Shown here in pieces: positions 1 to 10,847 of a stretch of 64,000 bases of DNA. The stretch spans positions 186,001-250,000 of the forward strand of contig NSJK01000001.1 in NCBI GenBank assembly GCA_002632325.1, in the 5' to 3' direction. Every line of letters starts with the position of its first letter. The stretch's first letter is position 1. The notes below the pieces were generated by a model, which saw only the letters and a list, made by a program, of their open reading frames with translations, did no database searches and was not told where the DNA came from. The stretch is from Lysobacterales bacterium. Lineage in GTDB: Bacteria > Pseudomonadota > Gammaproteobacteria > Xanthomonadales > Rhodanobacteraceae. Both the position numbers and the translations under genes were made by a program.

Positions 1-247
1 CAAGCGCGATCTCTTGCAGTTGCTCGAACGCTGCGCGCATGCCGATGGCGTGCGGCTGTTCATCGGCGAGGAATCGGGCTTTGCCGCGCTCGATGGCTAC
101 AGCCTCGTCACCGCGCCCTATGGCGTGGACAACCGCGTGCTCGGCGTACTCGGCGTGATCGGCCCCACGCGCATGGCTTACGAGCGCGTGATTCCGGTGG
201 TGCAGGCCACGGCGCAGATCATCTCGACCGCGCTGCGCCGCGCCTGA
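1..247 (+). CDS. hrcA: HrcA heat-inducible repressor, C-terminal part
   Basis: This is the last ~81 codons of a gene that starts before the window. The visible end carries the HrcA C-terminal signature: an 'IGEESG' stretch, a 'GVIGPTRMAYERVIP' segment and a closing helix. HrcA represses chaperone operons by binding CIRCE inverted repeats and is stabilised by GroEL. It heads the hrcA-grpE-dnaK-dnaJ order. No CIRCE element is visible inside the window, so its own operator, if present, lies upstream of base 1. Confidence 0.9.
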   Translation, partial: KRDLLQLLERCAHADGVRLFIGEESGFAALDGYSLVTAPYGVDNRVLGVLGVIGPTRMAYERVIPVVQATAQIISTALRRA

Positions 248-314
248 GGCGGCCGGCAGCGCCACGAATCGGCTACCATCGCCGGCTTTGTGCCCGCCAG
301 CGGGCCGGCGCGGC

Positions 315-342
315 CTTGAAGCTGGCGCCAATGGCCGCATAA
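315..342 (+). promoter_or_regulatory. Possible sigma-32 promoter before grpE
   Basis: CTTGAAG (315-321) is followed after 13 nt by CCGCATAA (335-342). The heat-shock consensus is CTTGAAA, 11-16 nt, CCCCATNT; the match is good at -35 and partial at -10. It lies ~84 bp before the grpE start codon, so it could give grpE heat-shock control independent of hrcA. Weaker than the dnaK site. Confidence 0.4.
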
Positions 343-425
343 AGCCGATTCACGCAAGCCAGACACGCAGCGCGGGCTGCCGCCGCCACGGGCGGGGTGG
401 GCTGCGAGCCAATGGGAGATCAGGA

Positions 426-947
426 ATGCAAAACACCACGCCGACGCCGGAATCGACGCCAGCGGATGCGAGCGATGCAGTCGATCAGGGCATCCAGACA
501 CTCAGCCGCCAGCTCGGCGAGGCCGAAGCCAAGCTGGCCGAGATGCGCGAGACGGTGCTGCGCGAGCGCGCCGATCTCGACAACCAGCGCAAGCGCCTGC
601 AGCGTGATCTGGAACAGGCGCGCAAGTTCGCCAATGAAAAACTGCTTGCCGATCTGTTGCCGGTGCTCGACAACCTCGCCCGCGGACTTGACGCCGAAGG
701 CAGCGAGGCAGCGGCGCTGCGCGGCGGCGTGGAGCTGACCTTGCGCGAGTTCGAGCGTGTGGTCGGCACGCATGGCCTGACTGCGGTCGGTGTGGTCGGC
801 GAAGGCTTCGACCCCGAGCGCCATCAGGCGATGGCCATGGTCGAGGCGCCCGAGCTGGGCGCCGGCAAGGTCGTGCAGGTGATGCAGAAAGGCTATGTGC
901 TCAACGAGCGCCTGCTGCGTCCGGCCATGGTGTCGGTGAGCAAATGA
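426..947 (+). CDS. grpE: GrpE nucleotide exchange factor
   Basis: A 173-aa cytoplasmic protein that releases ADP from DnaK. It has an acidic, poorly conserved N-terminus, a long coiled coil (about residues 20-70, 'ERADLDNQRKRLQRDLE') and the C-terminal beta domain ending 'GYVLNERLLRPAMVSVSK', typical of GrpE. The frame is open further upstream, but this ATG is chosen because GGAGATCAGGA precedes it directly and the protein then has the usual GrpE length. It sits between hrcA and dnaK, and a short GC hairpin (952-967) follows the stop codon. Confidence 0.95.
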   Translation: MQNTTPTPESTPADASDAVDQGIQTLSRQLGEAEAKLAEMRETVLRERADLDNQRKRLQRDLEQARKFANEKLLADLLPVLDNLARGLDAEGSEAAALRGGVELTLREFERVVGTHGLTAVGVVGEGFDPERHQAMAMVEAPELGAGKVVQVMQKGYVLNERLLRPAMVSVSK

Positions 948-968
948 GCCTGCTGCCCCCGGGCAGCG

Positions 969-994
969 CTTGAAAGTACGGCAGCACCCCATAT
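969..994 (+). promoter_or_regulatory. Sigma-32 heat-shock promoter of dnaK
   Basis: CTTGAAA (969-975), an 11-nt spacer and CCCCATAT (987-994) match the RpoH consensus at every specified position. Transcription should start near 1001, about 48 nt before the dnaK ATG. A small GC hairpin just upstream (952-967) may end or attenuate the grpE transcript, so dnaK would have its own heat-shock output. Confidence 0.85.
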
Positions 995-1048
995 TTTCGC
1001 AGCAGCGCGGCGTCGTGCCGCATCCAGTCAATCGCGGGAGGCAACACA

Positions 1049-2956
<1,908 letters not shown>

Positions 2957-2965
2957 GAGCCACGC

Positions 2966-2995
2966 GCGCCGCCTTCGCAGTGAAGGCGGCGCTTT
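2966..2995 (+). terminator. Hairpin after dnaK, possible weak terminator
   Basis: An 11-bp perfect stem (2966-2976 with 2982-2992) and a 5-nt loop lie 10 nt after the dnaK stop, followed by only three T residues. The stem is stable but the U-tract is short, so partial termination or 3'-end protection of dnaK mRNA is more likely than a full stop. Confidence 0.5.
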
Positions 2996-3048
2996 GCACA
3001 CACGGTGTCGTCGCGCGGCGCCAGACGCTGGGGAGCGTCGGAGACAGC

Positions 3049-3642
3049 ATGGAAAAGGGCAGGGTCGAAGCGTTTTCGGACGGCGTGATCGCCGTGATCA
3101 TCACGATCATGGTGCTTGAGCTCAAGCCGCCGCACGGTGCGGGCTGGGATGCGCTGCTCGAGAACGGACATGCCTTCCTCAGCTACGTGCTCAGCTTCGT
3201 CTACGTCGGCCTGTACTGGAACAATCACCATCACCTGTTTGCATCGTGCCGTCACGTGAGCGGGCGCGTGCTGTGGGCGAATCTGCACTTCCTGTTCTGG
3301 CTCTCGCTCCTGCCATTCGCGACTGCATGGCTCAACGAGGCCCAGCCCTTGCCCGCACCCTTGCCCACGGCAGCCTATGGTTTCGTGCTGCTGATGGCGG
3401 CCTTGGCATGGCTGCCGCTGGGACGCGCGCTGATCGCGGCCAATGGCGGCGCCGAGGGCAAGTTGGCCAAGGCAATCGGTGCCCGCGTCGATGGCAAGAC
3501 CCTGCGCTCGCTCGCGCTGTATCTGGGCGCGGTTGTGATGGCGCCATTCGTCCCCATCCTTTCGTGCGTCGTCTACGCGGTCGTGGCGGCGTTGTGGTTC
3601 ATCCCCGATCGACGCATAGAAAACGGATTGTCAGGTCAATGA
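3049..3642 (+). CDS. TMEM175/DUF1211 family membrane protein, probable K+ channel
   Basis: A 197-aa integral membrane protein. The first helix contains the family signature '[19 protein letters not shown]' (RxxxFSDG), which lines the pore in bacterial TMEM175 potassium channels. Several more hydrophobic helices follow and it ends in a basic tail. The chosen ATG matches the usual MEKGRxEAFSDG start and has GGAG upstream. Its stop codon overlaps the dnaJ start in ATGA, so it is translationally coupled to dnaJ and splits the usual dnaK-dnaJ pair. Family assignment is strong; ion selectivity is inferred from the family. Confidence 0.85.
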   Translation: MEKGRVEAFSDGVIAVIITIMVLELKPPHGAGWDALLENGHAFLSYVLSFVYVGLYWNNHHHLFASCRHVSGRVLWANLHFLFWLSLLPFATAWLNEAQPLPAPLPTAAYGFVLLMAALAWLPLGRALIAANGGAEGKLAKAIGARVDGKTLRSLALYLGAVVMAPFVPILSCVVYAVVAALWFIPDRRIENGLSGQ

Positions 3643-4766
3643 GCAAGGCGGATTACTACGAGGTGCTTGGCGTCGAACGCACGACCAGTGCCGAGGACCT
3701 CAAGAAGGCGTTTCGGCGCGTGGCGATGAAATGTCATCCCGATCGTTGCCCCGATGATCCGCAGGCGCAGGAGAAGTTCAAGGAGGCCAAGGAGGCCTAC
3801 GAGGTTCTCTCCGATCCGCACAAGCGCCAGCTCTATGACCAACATGGTCATGCCGCGTTCGAACACGGTATGGGCGGCGGTCGTGGTGGTTTCCAGGGTG
3901 ATGTCGGCGACATCTTCGGCGACATCTTCTCCGACATCTTCGGCATGGGCGGCGGTGGCCGTCAGCGCGCGCGCCGCGGTTCGGATCTGCGCTACTTGCT
4001 CGAACTGGATCTGGAAGAAGCCGTGTTCGGCGTCGACAAGACGATCCAGGTGCCGACCCTCGTCGAGTGCGCGACTTGCCATGGCGTCGGTTCGGCCGAC
4101 GGCAAGACCAGCGCCTGCGCGACCTGCAAAGGTCATGGCCGCGTGCGCATGCAAAACGGCATCTTCTCGATCCAGCAGGCCTGCCCGCACTGCGGCGGCA
4201 GCGGTCAGGTGGTCAAGAATCCGTGCAAGGACTGCAAGGGCGAAGGCCGCAGTCACGACGAGCGCACGCTCGAGGTCAAGATTCCTGCGGGCGTCGACAA
4301 CGGCGATCGCATCCGCCTGAGCGGGCAGGGCGAAGCCGGCCCGGCCGGCAGCGTGCCGGGTGATCTGTATGTCGAAGTGCGCGTGCGCGAGCACGCGATC
4401 TTCCAGCGCGATGGCGACGACCTGCACTGCGAAATCCCCTTGCGCTTTGGTCAGGCCGCGCTCGGCGCGGTGCTCAAGGTGCCCACCCTGGAGGGCGAGG
4501 CGCAGATCACGATTCCCGCCGAAACCCAGAGCGGCAAGCTGTTTCGTCTGCGCGGCAAGGGCGTGAAATCGGTACGCAGCGGTCACACCGGCGACCTCTT
4601 GTGTCGCGCCGTGGTGGAAACGCCGGTGCGCCTCACCGGCGAGCAGCGCGAGCTGTTGCAGCAGTTCGAGGCAACCTTTGGCGGCGACAACGCCGCCGCG
4701 CACTCGCCGCGCAACAGCAGTTGGCTCGATGGCGTCAAACGATTCTGGGATCGCGTGACTTCGTGA
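3639..4766 (+). CDS. dnaJ: Chaperone DnaJ (Hsp40)
   Basis: A 375-aa type I J-protein. It has the J-domain with the HPD tripeptide ('[10 protein letters not shown]', about residues 32-41), a Gly/Phe-rich linker, four CxxCxGxG zinc repeats ([32 protein letters not shown]) and the C-terminal substrate-binding domains. It stimulates the DnaK ATPase and delivers clients. The frame is open further upstream inside the TMEM175 gene, but this ATG ([12 protein letters not shown]) matches family starts and overlaps the preceding stop in ATGA. Confidence 0.97.
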   Translation: MSKADYYEVLGVERTTSAEDLKKAFRRVAMKCHPDRCPDDPQAQEKFKEAKEAYEVLSDPHKRQLYDQHGHAAFEHGMGGGRGGFQGDVGDIFGDIFSDIFGMGGGGRQRARRGSDLRYLLELDLEEAVFGVDKTIQVPTLVECATCHGVGSADGKTSACATCKGHGRVRMQNGIFSIQQACPHCGGSGQVVKNPCKDCKGEGRSHDERTLEVKIPAGVDNGDRIRLSGQGEAGPAGSVPGDLYVEVRVREHAIFQRDGDDLHCEIPLRFGQAALGAVLKVPTLEGEAQITIPAETQSGKLFRLRGKGVKSVRSGHTGDLLCRAVVETPVRLTGEQRELLQQFEATFGGDNAAAHSPRNSSWLDGVKRFWDRVTS

Positions 4767-4839
4767 CGACGCCGCACCGCGTTCGGCAGGGCGCGGTCGG
4801 GATCGGGTAGCATGCGCGCTCCAACACCGTCGGGCTCGC

Positions 4840-5565
4840 ATGAACGCACCGCACCGTCTCGCCATCAACGGCGCCCATGGCCGCATGGGCCAGCAGTTGT
4901 GCGCGCTCGCCGCCGCCGATGCGCGCTTCGAACTGGTCGCGACGTGCACGTCAGCGACCGACTTCGCTGCACTGCCCGCATTCGAGGTGATGGTCGATTT
5001 CAGTGCGCCCGCGGGACTCGCGCGCGCGCTCGATCATTGCGAGAGGCACGGCGTCGCTCTGGTCAGTGGCACCACCGGACTGGATCCTGATCTGCAGCAG
5101 CGCCTGGATGCTGTCGCGCGCAGGATTGCCTTGCTGCACGCTGCGAACTTCAGTCTCGGCGTCGCCCTGCTCGCGCAACTGGTAGCGCACGCTGCCGCGG
5201 CGCTGCCGCATTGGGATCTGGAAATCCTCGAAGCGCACCATTCGGCCAAGCGCGATGCACCGTCGGGTACCGCACTTGCGCTCGGACAGGCGGCAGCGAG
5301 TGCGCGCGGTGTCGATTTCGATGCGGTCAAGGCGATCGATCGCAGGGGCGAGCGGGTGCCGGGATCGATCGGTTTCGGCGTGCTGCGCGCGGGCGACATT
5401 GTTGGCGAGCACACGATGCTGCTGGCAACGCGCGGCGAGCGGATCGAACTGTCGCATCGCGCCACCGATCGCGCGATCTTCGCGCGCGGCGCCCTGCATG
5501 CGGCAGCGTGGCTCGCCGGCCGTGGCGCGGGTCGTTACACGATCGGCGACGTGCTCGCGGTTTGA
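4840..5565 (+). CDS. dapB: 4-hydroxy-tetrahydrodipicolinate reductase DapB
   Basis: A 241-aa cytoplasmic enzyme of lysine and meso-diaminopimelate synthesis. The NAD(P)H-binding start 'INGAHGRMGQ' is a GxxGxxGxx motif, 'VSGTTGLD' follows, and the active-site block 'EAHHSAKRDAPSGTAL' holds the catalytic His and Lys. It is slightly shorter than E. coli DapB (273 aa). It follows dnaJ by ~70 bp, a common gene order in this group. A TAGCAT box at 4808-4813 may be a -10 element of its own promoter. Confidence 0.95.
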   Translation: MNAPHRLAINGAHGRMGQQLCALAAADARFELVATCTSATDFAALPAFEVMVDFSAPAGLARALDHCERHGVALVSGTTGLDPDLQQRLDAVARRIALLHAANFSLGVALLAQLVAHAAAALPHWDLEILEAHHSAKRDAPSGTALALGQAAASARGVDFDAVKAIDRRGERVPGSIGFGVLRAGDIVGEHTMLLATRGERIELSHRATDRAIFARGALHAAAWLAGRGAGRYTIGDVLAV

Positions 5566-5598
5566 ACCCGTTGGGCACGTCCGCAGGCGCGACGCGTT

Positions 5599-6819
5599 TC
5601 AGAACGCGAACTGAGCGCGCAGTTCGAGGATGCGCGGACGGCTGCGAACACCAGCGCGTTCACTGCGCCCCCAGACGTGGTTGGCCTGCAGCTTGAAGAA
5701 CTTGGTGACGTACCAGTTCGCGCCGAACGTCCAGTCGGTCTGCGTGCCGCCGCGCACCGGGCCATCGTCCAGATCGACATGACTCAGGCGCAGCGCCAGT
5801 TCGAGCGCGCCGAGCTCGCCGCGTGGCTGCAAGGATCCGATTGCGCCGTTGCGATAGCTGCGCGATTCGCCCGTGAGCGTCCACGCGCCGCTGAGATACC
5901 AGCCGTCGCCGTCGAACCGGGGATTGCCTGTTGGCTGCGCGGAAAAACGCAGAACTTCCGACTGCAGCAACCAGGGCCCGTGCAGCCAGGCCGCTTCGAG
6001 GCCGATGCGATCGATCGCGCCGGGATCGCGCAGACTGCCCGTGTCGACCAGACGCAGCGCGGTGAGTCCCGCTTCGGGACGGACACGAAAGCGCGCGATT
6101 GGAGCAAGCCATTGACCGCGGCCATTGCGACTTGCGCTGCGCTCCTCGCGTGACAGCGCGAGGCCGAGATGAACCACGTCGATTGCCGCTGCGCCATCCT
6201 TGGCGGTCGCTGCGGCGAGTGGATTCCACACGAGTCGCAGTGCCGGGCCGTGACCGTCGTTGTCGCCATTGAGATCGCCACCTTGATACCACGCACTCTG
6301 CATGCGCCAGTGCTGGCCCAGTTGCGAGTTCCAGTCGATGCCGATGCGTCGGCCCATGTTGGCGGTCTGGGCCGGCAACGCAGTTTCCAGAAAGGTCGAG
6401 GCGCTTGAGCTCAACGCGGCGTCCCAACCGACCGGCGTCTTGAATTGGCCGATGCGGAACTCGCCCAGCTTCGGCGCGCCGTAGCGGATGAAATTGTCGG
6501 TCCAGCCGGTGACCTGCGCGGCGCTGCGCGTGTTGAAGTCGTAACCGAGCTGCACGCCGAAACCGGAACGCATCCGCCAGCTCAGACCCAGCTCACGCCG
6601 GCGCCAGGCATTCACGTTGGCCAGCGCGGTCGCGGCACCTGATCGTGCGCCGTGGCGTTCGAGGTCGAACTGGAAATTGCCGCGCAGAACCAGCTCGTTG
6701 CCTGAGCCGGTGATCATCTTCGGCGGCCATGGAGATGCGGTGCCGCTGGCAAGAGCGGGCATGGGGCAGATCCCTGCGACCACGAGGCAGAGTGCAATTG
6801 CCACGCGCACGAACCTCAT
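5599..6819 (-). CDS. OprO/OprP-like outer-membrane porin
   Basis: A 406-aa predicted beta-barrel. The start 'MRFVRVAIALCLVVAG...ALAS' is a signal peptide; the frame stays open upstream but without one. The body alternates short beta-strands and aromatic girdles, with 'FKTPVGWD', 'IGIDWNSQLG' and 'FGANWYVTKFFKLQANHVWG' typical of phosphate-selective porin O/P proteins. It ends in Phe (LRAQFAF), the usual outer-membrane assembly signal. The family includes phosphate and pyrophosphate channels; the real substrate here is unknown. It converges on dapB with 33 bp between them. Confidence 0.8.
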   Translation of the reverse strand: MRFVRVAIALCLVVAGICPMPALASGTASPWPPKMITGSGNELVLRGNFQFDLERHGARSGAATALANVNAWRRRELGLSWRMRSGFGVQLGYDFNTRSAAQVTGWTDNFIRYGAPKLGEFRIGQFKTPVGWDAALSSSASTFLETALPAQTANMGRRIGIDWNSQLGQHWRMQSAWYQGGDLNGDNDGHGPALRLVWNPLAAATAKDGAAAIDVVHLGLALSREERSASRNGRGQWLAPIARFRVRPEAGLTALRLVDTGSLRDPGAIDRIGLEAAWLHGPWLLQSEVLRFSAQPTGNPRFDGDGWYLSGAWTLTGESRSYRNGAIGSLQPRGELGALELALRLSHVDLDDGPVRGGTQTDWTFGANWYVTKFFKLQANHVWGRSERAGVRSRPRILELRAQFAF

Positions 6820-6947
6820 CCGTCTTGTGGAAACAGCGGCGGCACCTGCACCCACATTGGTCAGGAAGCGCGGCAGGCGTTTCGACAATCGATCGTGATG
6901 GCCCCGATCATCGCCGCCGCATGAAGGCAGCCATCTGCATGCCGGAC

Positions 6948-9449
6948 TCATCGCGCCTTGGGCGCCAGCAGGTATTGACGCAAGAAGCCGGCAATCCCGT
7001 TCCATGTAGCCTCGATATTCTCGATCTTGCTGAGGCTGTGTCCTTCGTCCGCGAGTTCGAGGCCGACCGGCGGACGCCCCGCGAGATCGAGCATGCGTAC
7101 GAGTCGCCGCATGTGCTCGAAATCCACACGTCGATCGGCTTCGCCATGCACCAGCATGATTGGCGTAGTCAGTTCGCGATACCGGTAGACCGGCGAGGTC
7201 TGGATCATGCGGTCGCGTTCCTTGATCGGATCACCGACGAATTTCTCCAACTGAGTGCGGCCGGCTGCAGATTGGCCGCCGTCGCTTGCAGTGAAGAACA
7301 GTAGCCGGTCGGTGACGCCCGAGATCGACACCGCGCAGCGATATCGATCGGGTGCCCGCACGGTGGACATCAGCGCGGAATAACCACCGTAGCTCGCTCC
7401 CAGCATGCACATGCGTGACGCATCGAGTGGGTATTTGGCCAAAGCCCAGGCAACTGCACGGTCGATGTCGTCTTCGATGCCCGTCCCCTGAGCGCCTTGC
7501 CCGGCTTCGCGAAATGCGCGGCCATAGCCATCCGAGCCACGAAAGTTGACCTGCAGCACGGCGATGCCGAGACTGCCGAGAAACTGCAGTTCCGGATTGA
7601 ACTGCAGGCTGTCGCGTATGCCCACCGGACCACCATGTGGCATCACGACCAGCGGATGCGGCCCCTTGCCTGCGGGGAGCGTGAGATAGGCATCGAGAGA
7701 CGGTTGCACTCCGTCCTCGACTCGGAATGCCTGTGCCTTCAGCCACTGCTTTCCGGCAAGCCAAGGGCGCTCCTCGGAGAGTAGCGACGCGCGGCGTGCG
7801 GCCAAGTCGAGGTGGTAGATCTGCCCGGGGCGGTCGCTGCCCTCCACACGCAGGATGCGCTGCATGCCATCGGAACTGCGCCCGAGCGCACTCACCGAGA
7901 GCCCGGGAAAACTGCGGGCGAGCAACTGCGAGAGGTGCTGGTCGGACTCGGCAAGGTAGTCGTTGACCATCCGACCATCCATGCGATAGCGGGCACCGAT
8001 CACCGCGCCGGCGTTGTCGAGCAGCGGAGCGTCAATGTCGATGCCTGGCTTGCTGAAGAGGGTGCCCACGATCTTGCCATTGGCGGGGTCGAATTCGACC
8101 AGATCACGCTGGCCGCGCCCCTCGTCACTGGTGCCGTAAATGTGCGTGCCGTCCGCCGTCAGTGCCATCGGGTTGAAGCCGCCGCGGATGCTGAGGTCGA
8201 GGACCTCGCGGAAGTCTTGCCCCTGTCCGTACAACAACACCAGTCGCTGATCCTTGTTGCGCGCCCAAGCAGCGCGCAACTGGCCTTTGCGGTCGGCGAG
8301 CCAGTGGAATGCACCATCGATTTCCGGATTGAGCGGCTTCTGCGACCACGCGATCGAGGCATCAATCGCCGCCTGATTGCTCAGGTCGACACGTTGCACG
8401 AACAGCTTGTCACGGGGCGTGCGGCTGGCAAACAGAATCTGGTCGGGCTGCTCCGGCAAGGCGTCGACGAGCCTTCCGCTGCGGCGAATGCGCAGGGTCT
8501 GGAAGCCGCGATTCCCGGGCGGCCCGTCACCGATGCGAATGACCGAATACACAGCCTCGTCGCTGACGATTCCGATGCCCAGCAGCAGCACGCGATTGCC
8601 CGACCAGGCGATCGATGCATGCGGCAGGGCAGAGCGATTGAGGGTGATGGAGGTGCCGGCAACCAGATCGACGAGTTCTATCGACCAGCCCTTCTCGTCG
8701 CGTACACGTTGCACGAGCAGGTCGCCTGCCGCATTGAGCTCAACCGATTCGATCTGCGGCTCGCGCCACAGATCGCGCACCGCGATCGGCAACTCGCCGG
8801 GTGCAGGCGGCGCGCGCAGTTTCATTTCGGTAACAGGGGGCTTGTCCCTGGTTTCGCGGTCGAGGAAGGCAGGAAAGGGGTCGGTGTAACGTCCGATCCA
8901 TTCCATGCCGAACTTTGCAAGGATCGCCGGGTGTTCCTTTGCCATCCAGTCGATCGCCTGCAGTCCATGGTTGAACACGCCGGCGTCCGCGCTGAGCAAT
9001 TGATTGCGAAACAGCAGATGGCCCGGATAGTTGAGTGTGCCCGCCCGTACCTCGAAACCGTAGTCGGTGTCGTCGGAGATATCCCAGTACAGTCGATCGA
9101 AGGCGCGCAGTCGTTGCCATTGCCACTTGCCTGCAGGCACGACCTGAAGGTCCATGTGGACTCCGGCCGGCAGATTGTTCTGCATGAGGCTGCCGATCGT
9201 GCGGCCAGGAGGCGCGAGGCGCACGCTGTTCAGAGGCAGGTTGGTGTCCACTGCGACAAGCAGCAAACCCTCGTCTGGCCCAAGCTCGGGCATGGCGCCC
9301 GGTCGGACCCTGGCGGTACTGGCGCTGGTCGGTGCCAGCAGGATGAGCAGCAAGATGATGCTGATCCATGGGCTCGATTGCAGCGCGGGCTTGTCGTCAT
9401 GCGCATTGGAGGTATTTCGGTTCGGCGAACAAGCAGGGTCTCGCATCAT
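6948..9449 (-). CDS. Prolyl oligopeptidase family (S9) serine peptidase, exported
   Basis: An 833-aa protein with an N-terminal hydrophobic segment (about residues 28-44) that serves as signal or anchor, a long beta-propeller region and a C-terminal alpha/beta-hydrolase domain. The nucleophile is Ser686 in GASYGGYSAL, with Asp772 in HGEADRRVD and His804 in DEGHSL. 'VVMPHGGPVGIRDS' is the oxyanion-side motif of S9C-type acylaminoacyl/dipeptidyl peptidases. GGAGCACGG precedes a double ATG, so the start is good to one codon. It lies 34 bp after nth on the same strand. Probable role: periplasmic peptide degradation. Confidence 0.85.
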   Translation of the reverse strand: MMRDPACSPNRNTSNAHDDKPALQSSPWISIILLLILLAPTSASTARVRPGAMPELGPDEGLLLVAVDTNLPLNSVRLAPPGRTIGSLMQNNLPAGVHMDLQVVPAGKWQWQRLRAFDRLYWDISDDTDYGFEVRAGTLNYPGHLLFRNQLLSADAGVFNHGLQAIDWMAKEHPAILAKFGMEWIGRYTDPFPAFLDRETRDKPPVTEMKLRAPPAPGELPIAVRDLWREPQIESVELNAAGDLLVQRVRDEKGWSIELVDLVAGTSITLNRSALPHASIAWSGNRVLLLGIGIVSDEAVYSVIRIGDGPPGNRGFQTLRIRRSGRLVDALPEQPDQILFASRTPRDKLFVQRVDLSNQAAIDASIAWSQKPLNPEIDGAFHWLADRKGQLRAAWARNKDQRLVLLYGQGQDFREVLDLSIRGGFNPMALTADGTHIYGTSDEGRGQRDLVEFDPANGKIVGTLFSKPGIDIDAPLLDNAGAVIGARYRMDGRMVNDYLAESDQHLSQLLARSFPGLSVSALGRSSDGMQRILRVEGSDRPGQIYHLDLAARRASLLSEERPWLAGKQWLKAQAFRVEDGVQPSLDAYLTLPAGKGPHPLVVMPHGGPVGIRDSLQFNPELQFLGSLGIAVLQVNFRGSDGYGRAFREAGQGAQGTGIEDDIDRAVAWALAKYPLDASRMCMLGASYGGYSALMSTVRAPDRYRCAVSISGVTDRLLFFTASDGGQSAAGRTQLEKFVGDPIKERDRMIQTSPVYRYRELTTPIMLVHGEADRRVDFEHMRRLVRMLDLAGRPPVGLELADEGHSLSKIENIEATWNGIAGFLRQYLLAPKAR

Positions 9450-9483
9450 CCGTGCTCCATGAAGTGGTTCGACAGTGCGCGCA

Positions 9484-10119
9484 TCATTGGGTGGTCTTGT
9501 CGCGGTAGGTACACAGATCGCTGATCGGGCAGTGCGGGCAATCGGGTTTGCGCGCCTTGCACACGTAGCGACCGTGCAGGATCAGCCAGTGGTGAGCGTC
9601 CTTGCGGAATTCCGCGGGCACCACCTTGAGCAGCTTGTCCTCGACTTCGCGCACGGTCTTGCCGGGTGCGAGGCCGGTGCGGTTGGCAACGCGGAAGATG
9701 TGGGTGTCGACCGCGATGGTCGGCTCGCCGAAGGCGGTATTGAGTACGACGTTGGCGGTCTTGCGGCCGACGCCGGGCAGTTGTTCGAGTTCCTCGCGGG
9801 TGCGCGGGACTTCGCCGCCGTGTTGCTCGACGAGGATGCGGCAGGTGGCGATGATGTGCTGCGCCTTGGCATTGAACAGGCCGATCGTGCTGATGTGGCG
9901 CTTGAGCGCGCCTTCGCCGAGATTGAGGATCGCCTGTGGCGTGTTGGCGCGCGGAAACAGCCTTGCGGTGGCTTTGTTGACGCCGACGTCGGTGGCCTGT
10001 GCCGAGAGAATCACCGCGATCAGCAATTCGAAGGGCGTGCCGTAGACGAGTTCGGTGGTGGGCTGCGGATCGAGCGCGCGCAACCGACGGAACAGTTCGA
10101 CGATCCGATCGCGTTTCAT
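9484..10119 (-). CDS. nth: Endonuclease III (DNA glycosylase/AP lyase)
   Basis: A 211-aa base-excision repair enzyme that removes oxidised pyrimidines. It shows the helix-hairpin-helix '[13 protein letters not shown]' with the catalytic Lys, the '[11 protein letters not shown]' motif with the catalytic Asp, and a C-terminal [4Fe-4S] loop with spacing Cx6Cx2Cx5C. The ATG overlaps the rnfB stop (ATGA), so the two are translationally coupled. The frame is open further upstream, but only this start gives the standard [11 protein letters not shown]-terminus and family length. Confidence 0.96.
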   Translation of the reverse strand: MKRDRIVELFRRLRALDPQPTTELVYGTPFELLIAVILSAQATDVGVNKATARLFPRANTPQAILNLGEGALKRHISTIGLFNAKAQHIIATCRILVEQHGGEVPRTREELEQLPGVGRKTANVVLNTAFGEPTIAVDTHIFRVANRTGLAPGKTVREVEDKLLKVVPAEFRKDAHHWLILHGRYVCKARKPDCPHCPISDLCTYRDKTTQ

Positions 10120-10775
10120 TGCGGGGCGCCATCCCGGCGACGTGCGCGGCCACGTGCGATCGCCTCGAGCACGGCATTGCGGCTGATCGGCGCGGGCGCC
10201 GCTTGTGCCGGTGTCTGGTCGTGTTCCAAGCTTGCGGCCGACGCGAATGATGTGGCGGAAGTCGGCATTTGCGTGCCATGCAATCGGGTATTGCGAGCCT
10301 CGAAGCGCATGCGTGCGTGCGTTGCCCGTTCGACCACTGCGCTGCGCGCAAGCAGTGTGTCGGCACTGGCGATCATCGCGATGCAATCGACCGGACAGGC
10401 CGGCACGCACAGCTCGCAGCCCGTGCACTCGTCGGCGATCACAGTGTGCATGAGCTTGCCGGCACCGACGATGGCATCGACCGGGCAGGCCTGGATGCAC
10501 TTGGTGCAGCCGATGCAGACGTCCTCGTCGATCACGGCCAGCGTTGGCGGTGCTGCCACGCCGAAGTCCGGATCGAGCGGCGGCGCGCTGATGCCGAGCA
10601 GCGCGGCCATCGCGGCGATGCCGTCTTCGCCGCCGGGTGGACACCGATTGATCGCGGCCTCGCCGGCGGCAATCGCACGCGCGTAGTCGCGACAGGTCGG
10701 GTAGCCGCAGCGCGTGCACTGGGTCTGCGGCAGCAGGGCATCGAGACGATCGACGAGGTTGTGGCGCTCAGTCAT
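10116..10775 (-). CDS. rnfB: RnfB/RsxB-like ferredoxin protein lacking the membrane anchor
   Basis: A 219-aa iron-sulfur protein. The N-terminal 4Fe-4S domain has '[11 protein letters not shown]...INRCPPGGE', followed by two ferredoxin clusters ([12 protein letters not shown] and [12 protein letters not shown]). These match E. coli RsxB closely, but the N-terminal transmembrane helix of RsxB is absent and a ~70-residue C-terminal tail without clear motifs is added. No other rnf subunit is nearby; its partners are nth (ATGA overlap) and metG upstream. As a soluble protein it may pass electrons to an Fe-S target; that role is inference. Confidence 0.85.
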   Translation of the reverse strand: MTERHNLVDRLDALLPQTQCTRCGYPTCRDYARAIAAGEAAINRCPPGGEDGIAAMAALLGISAPPLDPDFGVAAPPTLAVIDEDVCIGCTKCIQACPVDAIVGAGKLMHTVIADECTGCELCVPACPVDCIAMIASADTLLARSAVVERATHARMRFEARNTRLHGTQMPTSATSFASAASLEHDQTPAQAAPAPISRNAVLEAIARGRARRRDGAPQ

Positions 10776-10847
10776 GCGCGCTGCCCGTCAACAGGCTCGC
10801 GGGAATGGCGGCGATGCGTGCGGATTTGCCCGGGTCGCCATCTGGGC

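Noticed and set aside
1..425. CIRCE operator for HrcA
   Set aside because: No TTAGCACTC-N9-GAGTGCTAA-like repeat is present in the visible hrcA-grpE region.
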